Shown here piece after piece: positions 1 through 9,721 of a stretch of 64,000 nucleotides of DNA. Both the position numbers and the translations under genes were made by a program. Position 1 is the first letter of the stretch, and every line of letters begins with the position of its first letter. The notes beneath the pieces were generated by a model, which saw nothing but the letters and a program-made list of their open reading frames with translations, searched no databases and was not told the DNA's origin. The stretch spans positions 3,658,001 to 3,722,000 of the forward strand of contig NZ_CP119147.1 in assembly GCF_029167645.1 (NCBI RefSeq). Direction: 5' to 3'. This stretch comes from Streptomyces sp. AM 2-1-1. GTDB lineage: Bacteria > Actinomycetota > Actinomycetes > Streptomycetales > Streptomycetaceae.

Positions 1-1491
<1,491 letters not shown>

Positions 1492-1494
1492 GCG

Positions 1495-1524
1495 GCCCCG
1501 TGCCCGACCGGTCGGGCACGGGGC
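1495..1524 (+). terminator. Perfect 15-bp palindrome after thiC
   Basis: GCCCCGTGCCCGACC is followed at once by its exact reverse complement, three bases after the thiC stop. There is no T-tract, which is usual for Streptomyces terminators. Being fully symmetric, it could also stop leftward transcription from the gene at 1630-2526. Confidence 0.8.
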
Positions 1525-1629
1525 TCGGACGGGCGCCCGTACCCGGCCGGCCGGCCCTCGTCGGCCGGGTACGGGCAGCCGCCCCGGGACGGGCAGGGGA
1601 TCGGCGGCGGTCCCGCGCCGGGGCAGCCG

Positions 1630-2526
1630 TCACCCCCCGGCGGGTGCGGGGTCGTCCGGGTGCGGGGTGCCGAAGCCCGGACCCTCGTATCCCGGACTGT
1701 CGAAGCCAGGACCGCCCTGGGCACCCGGGCTGGTGAAGTCCGGACTGCTGAAGTCGGGGCTGGTGAAGGAGGGGCGGGGGCTCGGGCGCGAGCCGCCCTG
1801 GGAGTTCGAGAAGTCCGGGCTGCTGTACCCGATCTTCGGGATGCGGTTCGGTGACTGCCGGGGGGTGCGTGCGGCCGGCGCGGCGGTGGGGTCGTCCAGC
1901 GCGTCGCGGAGGAACGGGAGTATGCCGCGTTCCAGCAGGGCGTGCCGCCAGGCTTCCCTGGCGCGGGCGACCTCCTCGGGCATGTCGTCCTCCTCCAGGG
2001 CGGAGGCGAGCTCGTCGGAGCTGTTGCGGAGCGCCGTGGTCAGCAGTCCGACGGCGGCCGCGAGGATCGCCACCGCGGTGAGCGCGACGAAGAGCCACCC
2101 CGCGGTGACCAGCGGCTTCGCGAGGGCCAGGGACGGGCTCACCGTCCGCAGGAGGTAACCGGTCAGCAGGAAGATCACGGCCGCGGAGCCCGCCAGCAGC
2201 GGGGCGAGCACGGTGACCACCGCGCCGACTCCCACCCCTTCACCGGAGCGCTCCGGCGCGGTCCCCGCCTCGTCCGGGTCCTGGTCGGCGTCGCCGGTGG
2301 GGACCCGGAGTTCTCCGCGTGCCTTCACGTAGTGCTCGTACTCGGTGGCGGCGGCCGCGGTGATCAGGGCGGTGGCGCTCAACGCCATGGTCCGCAGCTG
2401 CTCCCGGTTGAGCCGCTCGCCGACTCCGTCCAGATCCGGCCGCTCGTGCGCGTGGCGCAGTGCGTCGCCGAGGATCCGCTCGTACTCGGGCCTGTCCTCG
2501 GCCAGCAGGTGCGGAGCGCTTGTCAT
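1630..2526 (-). CDS. Two-span membrane protein with repetitive SPDF-type tail
   Basis: 298 residues, function unknown. The cytoplasmic-looking N-terminal half (acidic, helical) leads to two hydrophobic segments (about residues 100-125 and 135-165). An acidic linker follows, then a C-terminal tail of about 65 residues made of short Ser/Pro/Phe repeats such as TSPDFSSPDFTSPG and GPGFDSPGYEGPGF. The start at 2526 is preferred over an in-frame ATG two codons earlier because GGGGG sits at a proper distance from it. The low-complexity tail suggests a surface or protein-interaction role, but nothing in the neighbourhood (thiC, a phosphatase) fixes its job. Confidence 0.75.
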   Translation of the reverse strand: MTSAPHLLAEDRPEYERILGDALRHAHERPDLDGVGERLNREQLRTMALSATALITAAAATEYEHYVKARGELRVPTGDADQDPDEAGTAPERSGEGVGVGAVVTVLAPLLAGSAAVIFLLTGYLLRTVSPSLALAKPLVTAGWLFVALTAVAILAAAVGLLTTALRNSSDELASALEEDDMPEEVARAREAWRHALLERGILPFLRDALDDPTAAPAARTPRQSPNRIPKIGYSSPDFSNSQGGSRPSPRPSFTSPDFSSPDFTSPGAQGGPGFDSPGYEGPGFGTPHPDDPAPAGG

Positions 2527-2717
2527 CTGCATCCCCCGATGCCCCGTGGCGCCCGACCGACCCGCGCACGGCGGGGCTGCCCCGGACGAAACGGAGGAGA
2601 GCCTGCTACTGATACGCCGATGGTAGAGCGCCCAGGGCGAGGGGTGACAGGGTGTTTCCGGAAATAGGCCCGCCGACCGCGAACGATCAGGTCGACGGAG
2701 CCCTACCCGGGGGAACC

Positions 2718-3797
2718 TCAGTCATGCAGGGGGAGTTGGGCGACCAGCAGCTTTCCGGCCATGGTCACACCGCCGTCCATGGCGATGGCGAGACCGTCCG
2801 CGTACAGGTGCGGTCCGTGCACCACCGGGCCCGCACCGTGCTCACCGTCCTCCGAACCGACCTCGCCCAGCAGGTACGGGATGGGGCTGTGGCCGTGGAC
2901 GACCCGCCGGCCACCGTACGCGGCCATCAGCTCGCGCACCGCCTGCGCCCCGCCGTCGTCGCGGAACGCGAACCGCTTGGTGAGCTTGCGGAACAGGTCC
3001 CAGCACTCGTCGGCGTCGTTGCGGGTGAGGATGGCGTGGACCGTGTCGTTGACGTCCTCGATCGTCGCCCCGTAGTCGAGGTAGGCCGTCGTGTCGGAGT
3101 GCATCAGCAGATGCCCGTCCTCCTCCACGACCGCGTCCAGCCGGGACATCCACTGGAGGTGGACGTCGCGCAGCCGCTCCATGTCCTGCTTCTGGCCGCC
3201 GTTGAGCAGCCAGGCGGCCTGGAAGGTGGCGGTGCCCGCGCCGGAGTTCACCGGGGTGTCCGCGAACCGCTTCGCGCCGATGAGCAGCAGCTCGTGGTTG
3301 CCCATCAGGGCCTTGCAGTAGCCGCCCGCGGCGGCAGCCTCGGCCGAGAGCTGCATGACCAGGTCGATGACGCCGATGCCGTCCGGGCCCCGGTCGGTGA
3401 AGTCGCCGAGGAACCAGAGCCGGGCGTTGCCCGCCGACCAGTTGCCGTTGACGTCGATGAGGCCCTGGTCGGAGAGGGCGGCCTTCAGCTCGTCGAGGTA
3501 ACCGTGGACGTCCCCCACGACGTAGAGCGGGCCGAGCCCGTCGGTCCCGCCGGGGTGGGCGTCCGGGGCCGGGGCGCCGACGGGGACTCCGGCGGGGGTG
3601 ATCACGGGCAGGTCGCGCTCGGTCGGGGTGTAGCCCTCCGGCATCCCGTCGTCGGGGACGACGTTCCCAGGATGCGGAAGCGATCCGTCCGGATGTGTCC
3701 CCTCCGTGGGTACGGGCGTTCGCGCGTACGGCGGAACGCGGAAGTCGCGCAACGTCGCCGTACGCACCACGGGTTCCTGACCGGCCCCCTGAGTCAT
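2718..3797 (-). CDS. Calcineurin-like metallophosphoesterase (PPP-type)
   Basis: 359 residues. The PPP-family metal-ligand motifs occur in order: GDVHG (VVGDVHGYLDEL), GDFTDRGPDG, GNHE (LMGNHELLL) and the late VHGHSP. This predicts a two-metal Ser/Thr phosphatase or related phosphohydrolase; the substrate is unknown. The start is placed at 3797, where GGAGGGG lies about 4 bases before the ATG; 28 further residues could be added by an upstream ATG without a site. The first 70 or so residues are proline-rich and outside the domain. It is a monocistronic leftward gene. Confidence 0.9.
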   Translation of the reverse strand: MTQGAGQEPVVRTATLRDFRVPPYARTPVPTEGTHPDGSLPHPGNVVPDDGMPEGYTPTERDLPVITPAGVPVGAPAPDAHPGGTDGLGPLYVVGDVHGYLDELKAALSDQGLIDVNGNWSAGNARLWFLGDFTDRGPDGIGVIDLVMQLSAEAAAAGGYCKALMGNHELLLIGAKRFADTPVNSGAGTATFQAAWLLNGGQKQDMERLRDVHLQWMSRLDAVVEEDGHLLMHSDTTAYLDYGATIEDVNDTVHAILTRNDADECWDLFRKLTKRFAFRDDGGAQAVRELMAAYGGRRVVHGHSPIPYLLGEVGSEDGEHGAGPVVHGPHLYADGLAIAMDGGVTMAGKLLVAQLPLHD

Positions 3798-3971
3798 CGA
3801 CCCCTCCACCACCGTCGCGCCGCCGTACACCTGACGGGCCCTGGCTGGCAGGGGTGGTCCGCGGTGTCGTGCGCCCATCATAGGAACGCGGATCGCCCCG
3901 TGTGACGCACCAGGGGCGGTGAATCCGGGCGGGTGCGCCGTTCACCTGTCCATTGGTCCGGATTAATCCTT

Positions 3972-5084
3972 TCAGTCCCTGGTCGGGGAGCGTGGCGCGC
4001 TCACCGTCGTGCGCGGCGGTCGGCGCTGCGAGGAGGTCCGGACGATCAGCTCGGTCGGTATCACCTGCTCGAGGGGACCGTCGTGCTCCACGCCCTCGAT
4101 CGCGTCGATGAGGAGCTGCACCACGGCGGTGCCGATGCGGCGCGGCTTCAGCGAGAGCGTGGTGATGGGCGGCTCGGTGGAGGCGTAGACCGTGGACTCG
4201 CTGCAGCAGACCAGCAGGAGGTCCTCGGGGACGCGCAGGCCGTACCGGCGGGCCGCGGCCAGCAGATCGGTGCCGTTGGGGTCGAAGAGCCCGTAGACGG
4301 CGTCCGGCCGGTCCGGGCGGGCGAGCAGCCGGTCGGCGGCGACCGCCCCCGCGCACGGGTCGTGGGCCGGGTAGGACTCGTACACCGGGTCCTGGCCCAC
4401 GCGCTCGCACCAGTGCAGGTACGCGGTGGTGGAGAGCCGGGTGTAGGTGTCGGTGGTGGTGCCGGTGAGGAGCCCGATCCGGCGGGCGCCCGCCGCCGCG
4501 AGGTGGTCGAGGAGGTCCAGCACGGCCGCGCGGTGGTCGTTGTCGACCCAGGCGGTGACCGGGAGTGATCCGGCGGGCCGCCCGTCGGAGACCACGGGCA
4601 GCCCCTGGCGGACGAGTTCGGTGACCACCGGGTCCTGGTCCGAGGGGTCGATGACGACCGTCCCGTCCAGCGCCACGTTCGACCAGACGTCGTGCCGCGA
4701 GGTGGCGGGCAGGATCACCAGCGCGTACCCGCGGGCGAGCGCGGCCGAGGTGGCCGCCCTCGCCATCTCCGCGAAGTACGCGAACTCGGTGAAGGTGAAA
4801 GGTTCATCCCCGTACGTGGTCACGGTCAGACCGATCAGGCCCGACCTGCCCGTACGGAGGGTGCGGGCCGCGGCCGAGGGGCGGTAGCCCAGGCGCTCTG
4901 CGACCTCGCGGACATGGCGTCGGGTGGCCTCCGGGAGCCTGCCCTTGCCGTTGAGCGCGTCGGAGACGGTCGTGATCGAGACCCCGGCCGCGGCGGCGAC
5001 GTCGCGGATCCCCGCGCGTCCTGGCCGGCCGCCGCGCCGGGGGGTCTCGGTCCGGCTCACCTGGTGCTTCCCTGCTGCTGTCAT
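3972..5084 (-). CDS. LacI-family transcriptional regulator
   Basis: 370 residues. An N-terminal helix-turn-helix and hinge (about residues 25-70, IRDVAAAAGVSITTVSDAL) is followed by a periplasmic-binding-protein-like effector domain ending in the family's LKPRRIGTAVVQLL and PTELIVR blocks. It should bind an operator as a dimer and respond to a small ligand, usually a sugar or related carbon source. No transporter or catabolic operon lies beside it, so the ligand cannot be named. The start at 5084 is supported by a TACTAT -10 element nine bases upstream; an ORF extension of 22 codons is possible but lacks a ribosome site. It is transcribed away from hisC. Confidence 0.93.
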   Translation of the reverse strand: MTAAGKHQVSRTETPRRGGRPGRAGIRDVAAAAGVSITTVSDALNGKGRLPEATRRHVREVAERLGYRPSAAARTLRTGRSGLIGLTVTTYGDEPFTFTEFAYFAEMARAATSAALARGYALVILPATSRHDVWSNVALDGTVVIDPSDQDPVVTELVRQGLPVVSDGRPAGSLPVTAWVDNDHRAAVLDLLDHLAAAGARRIGLLTGTTTDTYTRLSTTAYLHWCERVGQDPVYESYPAHDPCAGAVAADRLLARPDRPDAVYGLFDPNGTDLLAAARRYGLRVPEDLLLVCCSESTVYASTEPPITTLSLKPRRIGTAVVQLLIDAIEGVEHDGPLEQVIPTELIVRTSSQRRPPRTTVSAPRSPTRD

Positions 5085-5093
5085 GGCGAGCCG

Positions 5094-5099
5094 ATAGTA
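5094..5099 (-). promoter_or_regulatory. Candidate -10 box of the LacI-type gene
   Basis: Read on the minus strand, TACTAT precedes the ATG by nine bases, fitting a leaderless or near-leaderless transcript. No clear -35 is seen. Confidence 0.5.
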
Positions 5100-5363
5100 G
5101 GGGGCGGGAGGCCCTTCGTAAGGGACGCATATGCACCGGTTGACAGGCACGTTTCTGCAAGGTCATCGAGGATGGATCGCCTTGTAAAGCAAGGGGGTTG
5201 GCACCGGCTGAGCGGATGTGTCATGTATCCATCGGGGTGGGTCGACTCCGGTGTGGAGGGGCGGGGGAGGTCTCAACTCACCACTTCGGGGGACGCGCGC
5301 TACGGCGCGAGCCACCGGCGCGCGGTTCCATGAGCGCGCGCCCCCGTGGGCGCGTCCCCCGCG

Positions 5364-5467
5364 GCCGGGCACCTCTCCGCCGGGCCGGGGATCTCTCCCC
5401 GTGGGCCGGGGACCTCTCCCCGTTGGCCGGGCACCTCTCGCCACGGGCCGGGCCCCCTCTCATAAGG
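5364..5467. repeat. Five tandem copies of a ~21-bp repeat upstream of hisC
   Basis: Units beginning GCCGGG(C/G)ACCTCTC start at 5364, 5384, 5405, 5426 and 5447 (20-21 bp period). The last unit runs directly into the TAAGGT promoter element. Direct tandem repeats without spacers rule out CRISPR. They may be regulator binding sites on one helix face or simply a slippage-prone repeat. Confidence 0.8.
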
Positions 5468-5468
5468 T
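5463..5468 (+). promoter_or_regulatory. hisC: Candidate -10 box for hisC
   Basis: TAAGGT fits the actinobacterial TAnnnT pattern, placing transcription start near 5475-5480, about 30 bases before the GTG start and before the GAGGAGGA ribosome site. It is embedded at the end of the tandem repeat. Confidence 0.45.
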
Positions 5469-5509
5469 GAGGGGCATCGATGAGCGTCGACGGTCGAGGA
5501 GGACCTGCG

Positions 5510-6589
5510 GTGAGCGAGACGAGCCCCAAGCTGCGCGCCGAGCTGGACGGTGTCCCCGCCTATGTGCCGGGCCGGCCGGCCTCCCAGGACGGGCCGGTCG
5601 CGTTCAAGCTGTCGTCCAACGAGAACCCCTACCCGCCGCTGCCCGGTGTGATGGAGTCGGTGCTCGCTTCCGCGGCGGACTTCAACCGCTACCCCGACAT
5701 GTCCTGCGCGGGCCTGCTGGCCGAACTCTCCGACCGGTTCGGGGTGCCCGCGGACCACCTCGCGACGGGAACCGGATCGGTGGGTGTGGCGCAGCAACTG
5801 CTTCAGGCCACCTCCGGCCCCGGTGACGAGGTGATCTACGCCTGGCGCTCCTTCGAGGCGTACCCGATCATCACGCAGGTCAGCGGAGCGACCTCGGTGA
5901 AGGTGCCGCTGACCGCCGGTGACGTCCACGACCTGGACGCGATGGCGGGCGCCGTCACGGACCGGACGCGGCTGATCTTCGTCTGCAACCCCAACAACCC
6001 GACCGGGACGGTGGTCCGCCGGGCGGAGCTGGAACGTTTCCTGGACCGGGTGCCCTCCGACGTTCTGGTGGTGCTGGACGAGGCGTACAAGGAGTTCGTC
6101 CGCGACGCCGACGTGCCGGACGGGCTGGAGATCTACCGGGACCGGCCCAACGTGGCGGTGCTGCGAACCTTCTCGAAGGCGTACGGACTGGCCGGCCTCC
6201 GGGTCGGGTTCGCGGTGGCGCACCCGCCGGTGGCGGCCGCACTGCGCAAGACGGCCGTGCCCTTCGGTGTGAGCCAGGTCGCCCAGGACGCGGCGGTCGC
6301 CTCGCTGCGGGCCGAGGACGAACTGCTGGGCCGGGTGGGCTCGCTGGTGGCCGAGCGGAACCGCGTCCACCGCGGGCTGGTGGAGCGGGGCTGGACGGTC
6401 CCGGAGAGCCAGGCCAACTTCGTCTGGCTGCGGCTCGGCGAGCGTGCCGGCGACTTCGCCGCGTTCTGCGAGCGGGCCGGCGTGGTGGTGCGCCCCTTCG
6501 CCGGTGAGGGCGTACGGGTCACGATCGGCGAGGACGAGGCCAACGACGTCTTCCTGAAGGCGGCCGAGGCGTACCGCAAGCTGCTGTAG
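5510..6589 (+). CDS. hisC: Histidinol-phosphate/aromatic aminotransferase (HisC2-type)
   Basis: 359 residues, PLP fold-type I. It transfers an amino group between glutamate and histidinol-phosphate or aromatic keto acids. Visible motifs: [12 protein letters not shown] near the N terminus, [18 protein letters not shown], and [12 protein letters not shown] with the PLP-binding lysine. The start is the GTG at 5510, because GAGGAGGA stands 6 bases before it; an in-frame ATG at 5480 has no such site. It is not in a his operon, so it is probably a second HisC paralogue used for aromatic amino acids (phenylalanine synthesis genes lie 23 kb away), but this is inference. Confidence 0.92.
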   Translation: MSETSPKLRAELDGVPAYVPGRPASQDGPVAFKLSSNENPYPPLPGVMESVLASAADFNRYPDMSCAGLLAELSDRFGVPADHLATGTGSVGVAQQLLQATSGPGDEVIYAWRSFEAYPIITQVSGATSVKVPLTAGDVHDLDAMAGAVTDRTRLIFVCNPNNPTGTVVRRAELERFLDRVPSDVLVVLDEAYKEFVRDADVPDGLEIYRDRPNVAVLRTFSKAYGLAGLRVGFAVAHPPVAAALRKTAVPFGVSQVAQDAAVASLRAEDELLGRVGSLVAERNRVHRGLVERGWTVPESQANFVWLRLGERAGDFAAFCERAGVVVRPFAGEGVRVTIGEDEANDVFLKAAEAYRKLL

Positions 6590-6641
6590 CGCCGGGCCGC
6601 AGGGCCCCCGGGGCCGGCGGTGGAGCACGGTGTCTTCCTGA

Positions 6642-6676
6642 GGCCCCGGAACCCTGACACCACGGGGTCCGGGGCC
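6642..6676 (+). terminator. hisC terminator hairpin
   Basis: A 13-bp stem (GGCCCCGGAACCC against GGGGTCCGGGGCC, one mismatch) encloses a 9-base loop, 52 bases after the hisC stop. Confidence 0.6.
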
Positions 6677-6705
6677 GCTTCCGTCCGTGGGCCGGTGCGA
6701 GGCGG

Positions 6706-6743
6706 GTGGACGGTGCCGAGGCGGGTGGACGGTGCCGAGGCGG
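6706..6743. repeat. 19-bp perfect tandem duplication
   Basis: GTGGACGGTGCCGAGGCGG occurs twice head to tail. No function is apparent; replication slippage is the simplest origin. Confidence 0.85.
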
Positions 6744-6944
6744 TCCGCCGTGGTGTCGGTCACACGGTCCGCTCGTGGCGGAGGTCCACCGACCGGGTCG
6801 GCCCTCCGCCACGACCCCGCACCGCCCCGTGTTGGCCCGAAACCGCTGGTCCCCGCCGGTTCCACCCGTCCTGCCGCGGGCATCTCCGGAGGGGACCCCC
6901 GTTCGAAGATCCGGAAGAGCGTGCGCCATACTTTTGCTTGTGAA

Positions 6945-6960
6945 TGTGAACGCGTTCACA
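6945..6960. promoter_or_regulatory. Rex operator (ROP) of the cyd operon
   Basis: TGTGAACGCGTTCACA is a perfect 16-bp palindrome, 85 bases before the cydA start. It matches the Rex consensus TGTGAACnnnTTCACA established in Streptomyces, where Rex senses NADH/NAD+ and represses cydABCD when NAD+ is plentiful. Cytochrome bd would therefore be induced when oxygen falls and NADH rises. Confidence 0.95.
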
Positions 6961-7044
6961 AGCGCACCCCGATCGGTCCCGTAATGGGTGGGATCGAAGG
7001 GGTGCACCGCGGCTGTCACTACGGCGACGTAAGGAGACGACGAC

Positions 7045-8556
7045 GTGGAGCTGGCTCTGGCGCCCGAGACGATGGCGCGATGGCAGTTCGGCATTACGAC
7101 CGTCTACCACTTCCTCTTCGTGCCCCTGACGATCTCCCTCGCCGCGCTGACGGCGGGGCTGGAGACGGCATGGGTGCGGACCAACAAGGAGAAGTACCTC
7201 AAGGCCACCAAGTTCTGGGGCAAGCTCTTCCTGATCAACATTGCCATGGGCGTCGTCACCGGCATCGTCCAGGAGTTCCAGTTCGGCATGAACTGGTCCG
7301 ACTACTCGCGGTTCGTCGGTGACGTCTTCGGCGCCCCCCTCGCCTTCGAGGCGCTGATCGCGTTCTTCTTCGAGTCCACCTTCATCGGGCTCTGGATCTT
7401 CGGCTGGGACAAGCTGCCCCGCAGGATCCACCTCGCCTGCATCTGGATGGTCTCGCTCGGCACGGTCCTCTCCGCGTACTTCATCCTGGCGGCCAACTCC
7501 TGGATGCAGCACCCCGTCGGCTTCCGCATGAACGGTGAGCGCGGCCGTGCCGAACTCACCGACTTCTGGCACGTGCTGACCCAGAACACGGCGCTCGCCC
7601 AGTTCTTCCACACCATCACGGCGGCCTTCCTCGTGGGCGGCGCGTTCATGGTCGGGATCGCCGCTTTCCACCTCGCACGCAAGAAGCACATCCCGGTCAT
7701 GCGGACCTCGCTGCGGCTCGGCCTCGTCACCGTGGTCGTCGCCGGTCTGCTGACCTCCATCAGCGGTGACCTGCTCGGCAAGGTGATGTTCAAGCAGCAG
7801 CCGATGAAGATGGCGGCCGCCGAGGCGCTCTGGGAAGGCCAGGAGGGCGCACCCTTCTCGATCTTCGCGGTGGGCGACGTCGCCGAGGGCCACAACGACG
7901 TGGAGATCTCCGTCCCCGGGGTGCTGTCCTTCCTCGCCGACGACACCTTCACCTCGTACATCCCCGGCATCAACGAGTTGAACGAGCAGATGCAGGAGAA
8001 GTACGGCCCCGGGGACTACCGGCCCAACATCCCCGTCGCCTTCTGGGGCTTCCGTTGGATGATCGGCTTCGGGATGGCCTCGTTCGCCCTCGGCACCCTC
8101 GGACTCTGGCTGACCCGGAAGAAGTTCATGCTGCCGCCGGGCATGCGGACCGGCGACGACGAGGTACCGCATCTGGTCCTCTTCAAGAACAAGGCGCTCA
8201 GCCCGAAGCTCACCAGGCTCTACTGGCTGGTCGCCCTCTGGACCCTGCTCTTCCCGCTGATCGCCAACTCCTGGGGCTGGATCTTCACCGAGACCGGACG
8301 CCAGCCCTGGGCCGTCTTCGGGGTGTTCAAGACCGCTGACGCCGTCTCCCCCGGGGTCTCGCAGGGCGAGGTCATCACCTCACTGATCGCCTTCACCCTG
8401 GTCTACGCGATCCTCGCGGTGGTCGAGGTCAAGTTGCTCGTGAAGTACATCAAGGCCGGCCCGCCGGAACTCAGCGAGGACGACCTCAACCCGCCCACCA
8501 CGATCGGCGGTCACGACGACGCCGACGCCGACCGGCCGATGGCCTTCTCGTACTGA
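7045..8556 (+). CDS. cydA: Cytochrome bd quinol oxidase subunit I
   Basis: 503 residues, about nine membrane spans. CydA carries the haem b558/b595/d ligands and the quinol-oxidising Q loop. Visible: the N-terminal MARWQFGITTVYHFLFVPLT with the conserved histidine (His22) and, near residues 405-420, the GRQPWAVFGVFKT block of the Q-loop region. The short Q loop is typical of actinobacterial and Bacillus enzymes. The GTG at 7045 follows AAGGAG by eight bases. It is the first gene of cydA-cydB-cydDC, 17 bp before cydB, under the Rex operator. It gives a high-affinity, non-proton-pumping terminal oxidase at low oxygen. Confidence 0.97.
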   Translation: MELALAPETMARWQFGITTVYHFLFVPLTISLAALTAGLETAWVRTNKEKYLKATKFWGKLFLINIAMGVVTGIVQEFQFGMNWSDYSRFVGDVFGAPLAFEALIAFFFESTFIGLWIFGWDKLPRRIHLACIWMVSLGTVLSAYFILAANSWMQHPVGFRMNGERGRAELTDFWHVLTQNTALAQFFHTITAAFLVGGAFMVGIAAFHLARKKHIPVMRTSLRLGLVTVVVAGLLTSISGDLLGKVMFKQQPMKMAAAEALWEGQEGAPFSIFAVGDVAEGHNDVEISVPGVLSFLADDTFTSYIPGINELNEQMQEKYGPGDYRPNIPVAFWGFRWMIGFGMASFALGTLGLWLTRKKFMLPPGMRTGDDEVPHLVLFKNKALSPKLTRLYWLVALWTLLFPLIANSWGWIFTETGRQPWAVFGVFKTADAVSPGVSQGEVITSLIAFTLVYAILAVVEVKLLVKYIKAGPPELSEDDLNPPTTIGGHDDADADRPMAFSY

Positions 8557-8573
8557 GAGGAAGGAGCGGAACG

Positions 8574-9575
8574 ATGGAACTCCACGACGTCTGGTTCGTC
8601 CTCATCGCCGTCCTCTGGATCGGTTACTTCTTCCTGGAGGGCTTCGACTTCGGCATCGGTGTCCTGACCAAGCTGCTCGCCCGCGACCGCAAGGAACGAC
8701 GGGTGCTGATCAACACGATCGGGCCCTTCTGGGACGGCAACGAGGTCTGGCTGCTCAGCGCGGGGGGCGCGACCTTCGCGGCCTTCCCCGACTGGTACGC
8801 CACCCTCTTCTCCGGCTTCTACCTGCCGCTGCTGATCATCCTGCTCTGCCTGATCGTGCGGGGCGTCGCCTTCGAGTACCGGGCGAAGCGGCCGGAGGAG
8901 CGCTGGCAGAGCAACTGGGAACACGCGATCTTCTGGACCTCGTTGATCCCCGCCGTCCTCTGGGGCGTGGCCTTCGGCAACATCGTGCGCGGAGTGAAGA
9001 TCGACGCGCACATGGAGTACGTGGGCGGGTTCTGGGACCTCCTCAACCCGTTCGCCCTGCTCGGCGGGGCGGTGACGCTCGCCCTCTTCACCTTCCACGG
9101 CGCGGTGTTCGCGGCGCTGAAGACGGTGGGGGACATACGCGTGCGGGCCAGGAAGCTCGCCCTGCGCCTGGGGCCCGTCGCCGCGGTGCTGGCGCTGGGG
9201 TTCCTGATCTGGACGCAGGCGCGCACCGGGGACGGGTGGTCCCTGCTGGCGATGTCCGTCGCCGTCCTGGCGCTGGTCGGCGCGATCGCGGCCATCGCCG
9301 CCGGCCGGGAGGGGTGGTCGTTCGCCTTCTCGGGTCTCACCATCGCCGCCGCCGTGGCGATGCTCTTCCTGGCGCTCTTCCCGGACGTCATGCCGTCCTC
9401 GCTGAACGGCGCGTGGAGCCTCACCGTCACCAACGCCTCGTCCACGCCGTACACGCTCACGATCATGACCTGGTGCGCGGGGATCGCCACGCCCCTGGTC
9501 CTGCTCTACCAGGGGTGGACCTACTGGGTGTTCCGCAAGCGCATCGGCACCCGGCACATCGCGGACGCGCACTGA
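8574..9575 (+). CDS. cydB: Cytochrome bd quinol oxidase subunit II
   Basis: 333 residues, eight or nine hydrophobic spans; the normal CydB length. The N terminus FFLEGFDFGIGVL and the NxxWDGNEVWL segment (NTIGPFWDGNEVWLLSAGG) are characteristic. It forms the heterodimer with CydA and stabilises the haem site. A GAGAGGAAGGAGCG ribosome site precedes the ATG. It is followed 139 bp later by the cydDC start. Confidence 0.97.
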   Translation: MELHDVWFVLIAVLWIGYFFLEGFDFGIGVLTKLLARDRKERRVLINTIGPFWDGNEVWLLSAGGATFAAFPDWYATLFSGFYLPLLIILLCLIVRGVAFEYRAKRPEERWQSNWEHAIFWTSLIPAVLWGVAFGNIVRGVKIDAHMEYVGGFWDLLNPFALLGGAVTLALFTFHGAVFAALKTVGDIRVRARKLALRLGPVAAVLALGFLIWTQARTGDGWSLLAMSVAVLALVGAIAAIAAGREGWSFAFSGLTIAAAVAMLFLALFPDVMPSSLNGAWSLTVTNASSTPYTLTIMTWCAGIATPLVLLYQGWTYWVFRKRIGTRHIADAH

Positions 9576-9707
9576 CCGACGCGCACACCGCCGACGCGTC
9601 CTCCGCCGACGGGCGCCGGACGTGGCGCCCGGCGGCGGCCCGACCGCCACCGGACGTCTGCCGCCACCGGGCGTACCGGCCGCACGGCCGCACCGACCTC
9701 AAGGGGT

Positions 9708-9721
9708 GTTTCACGTGAAAC
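9708..9721. promoter_or_regulatory. parS: parS site (ParB binding) overlapping the cydDC start codon
   Basis: GTTTCACGTGAAAC is a perfect 14-bp palindrome identical to the published Streptomyces parS consensus. The cydDC GTG start is the central CACGTG of the site, so the palindrome lies between the AAGGGG ribosome site and codon 3. In Streptomyces parS sites cluster around oriC and nucleate ParB complexes for chromosome segregation. Confidence 0.92.

Larger units (their letters stand above)
5085..5509. other. LacI-hisC divergent intergenic region
   Basis: 425 bp without a convincing gene. The part next to the regulator is AT-richer (around 5160-5250). The part next to hisC is the 21-bp repeat array described separately, with a TAAGGT -10 box at 5463-5468. 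Short reading frames here merely translate the repeats. Confidence 0.6.
6590..7044. other. hisC-cydA intergenic region
   Basis: 455 bp without a gene. It contains a hisC terminator hairpin, a 19-bp tandem duplication, an AT-richer promoter-like patch around 6925-6965, and the Rex operator. Confidence 0.7.

Noticed and set aside
5364..5467. Repeat array that might suggest CRISPR
   Set aside because: The units are in direct tandem with no spacers and no cas genes are near.
5300..6883. Antisense ORF across hisC
   Set aside because: Shadow of hisC without a ribosome site or recognisable domain.
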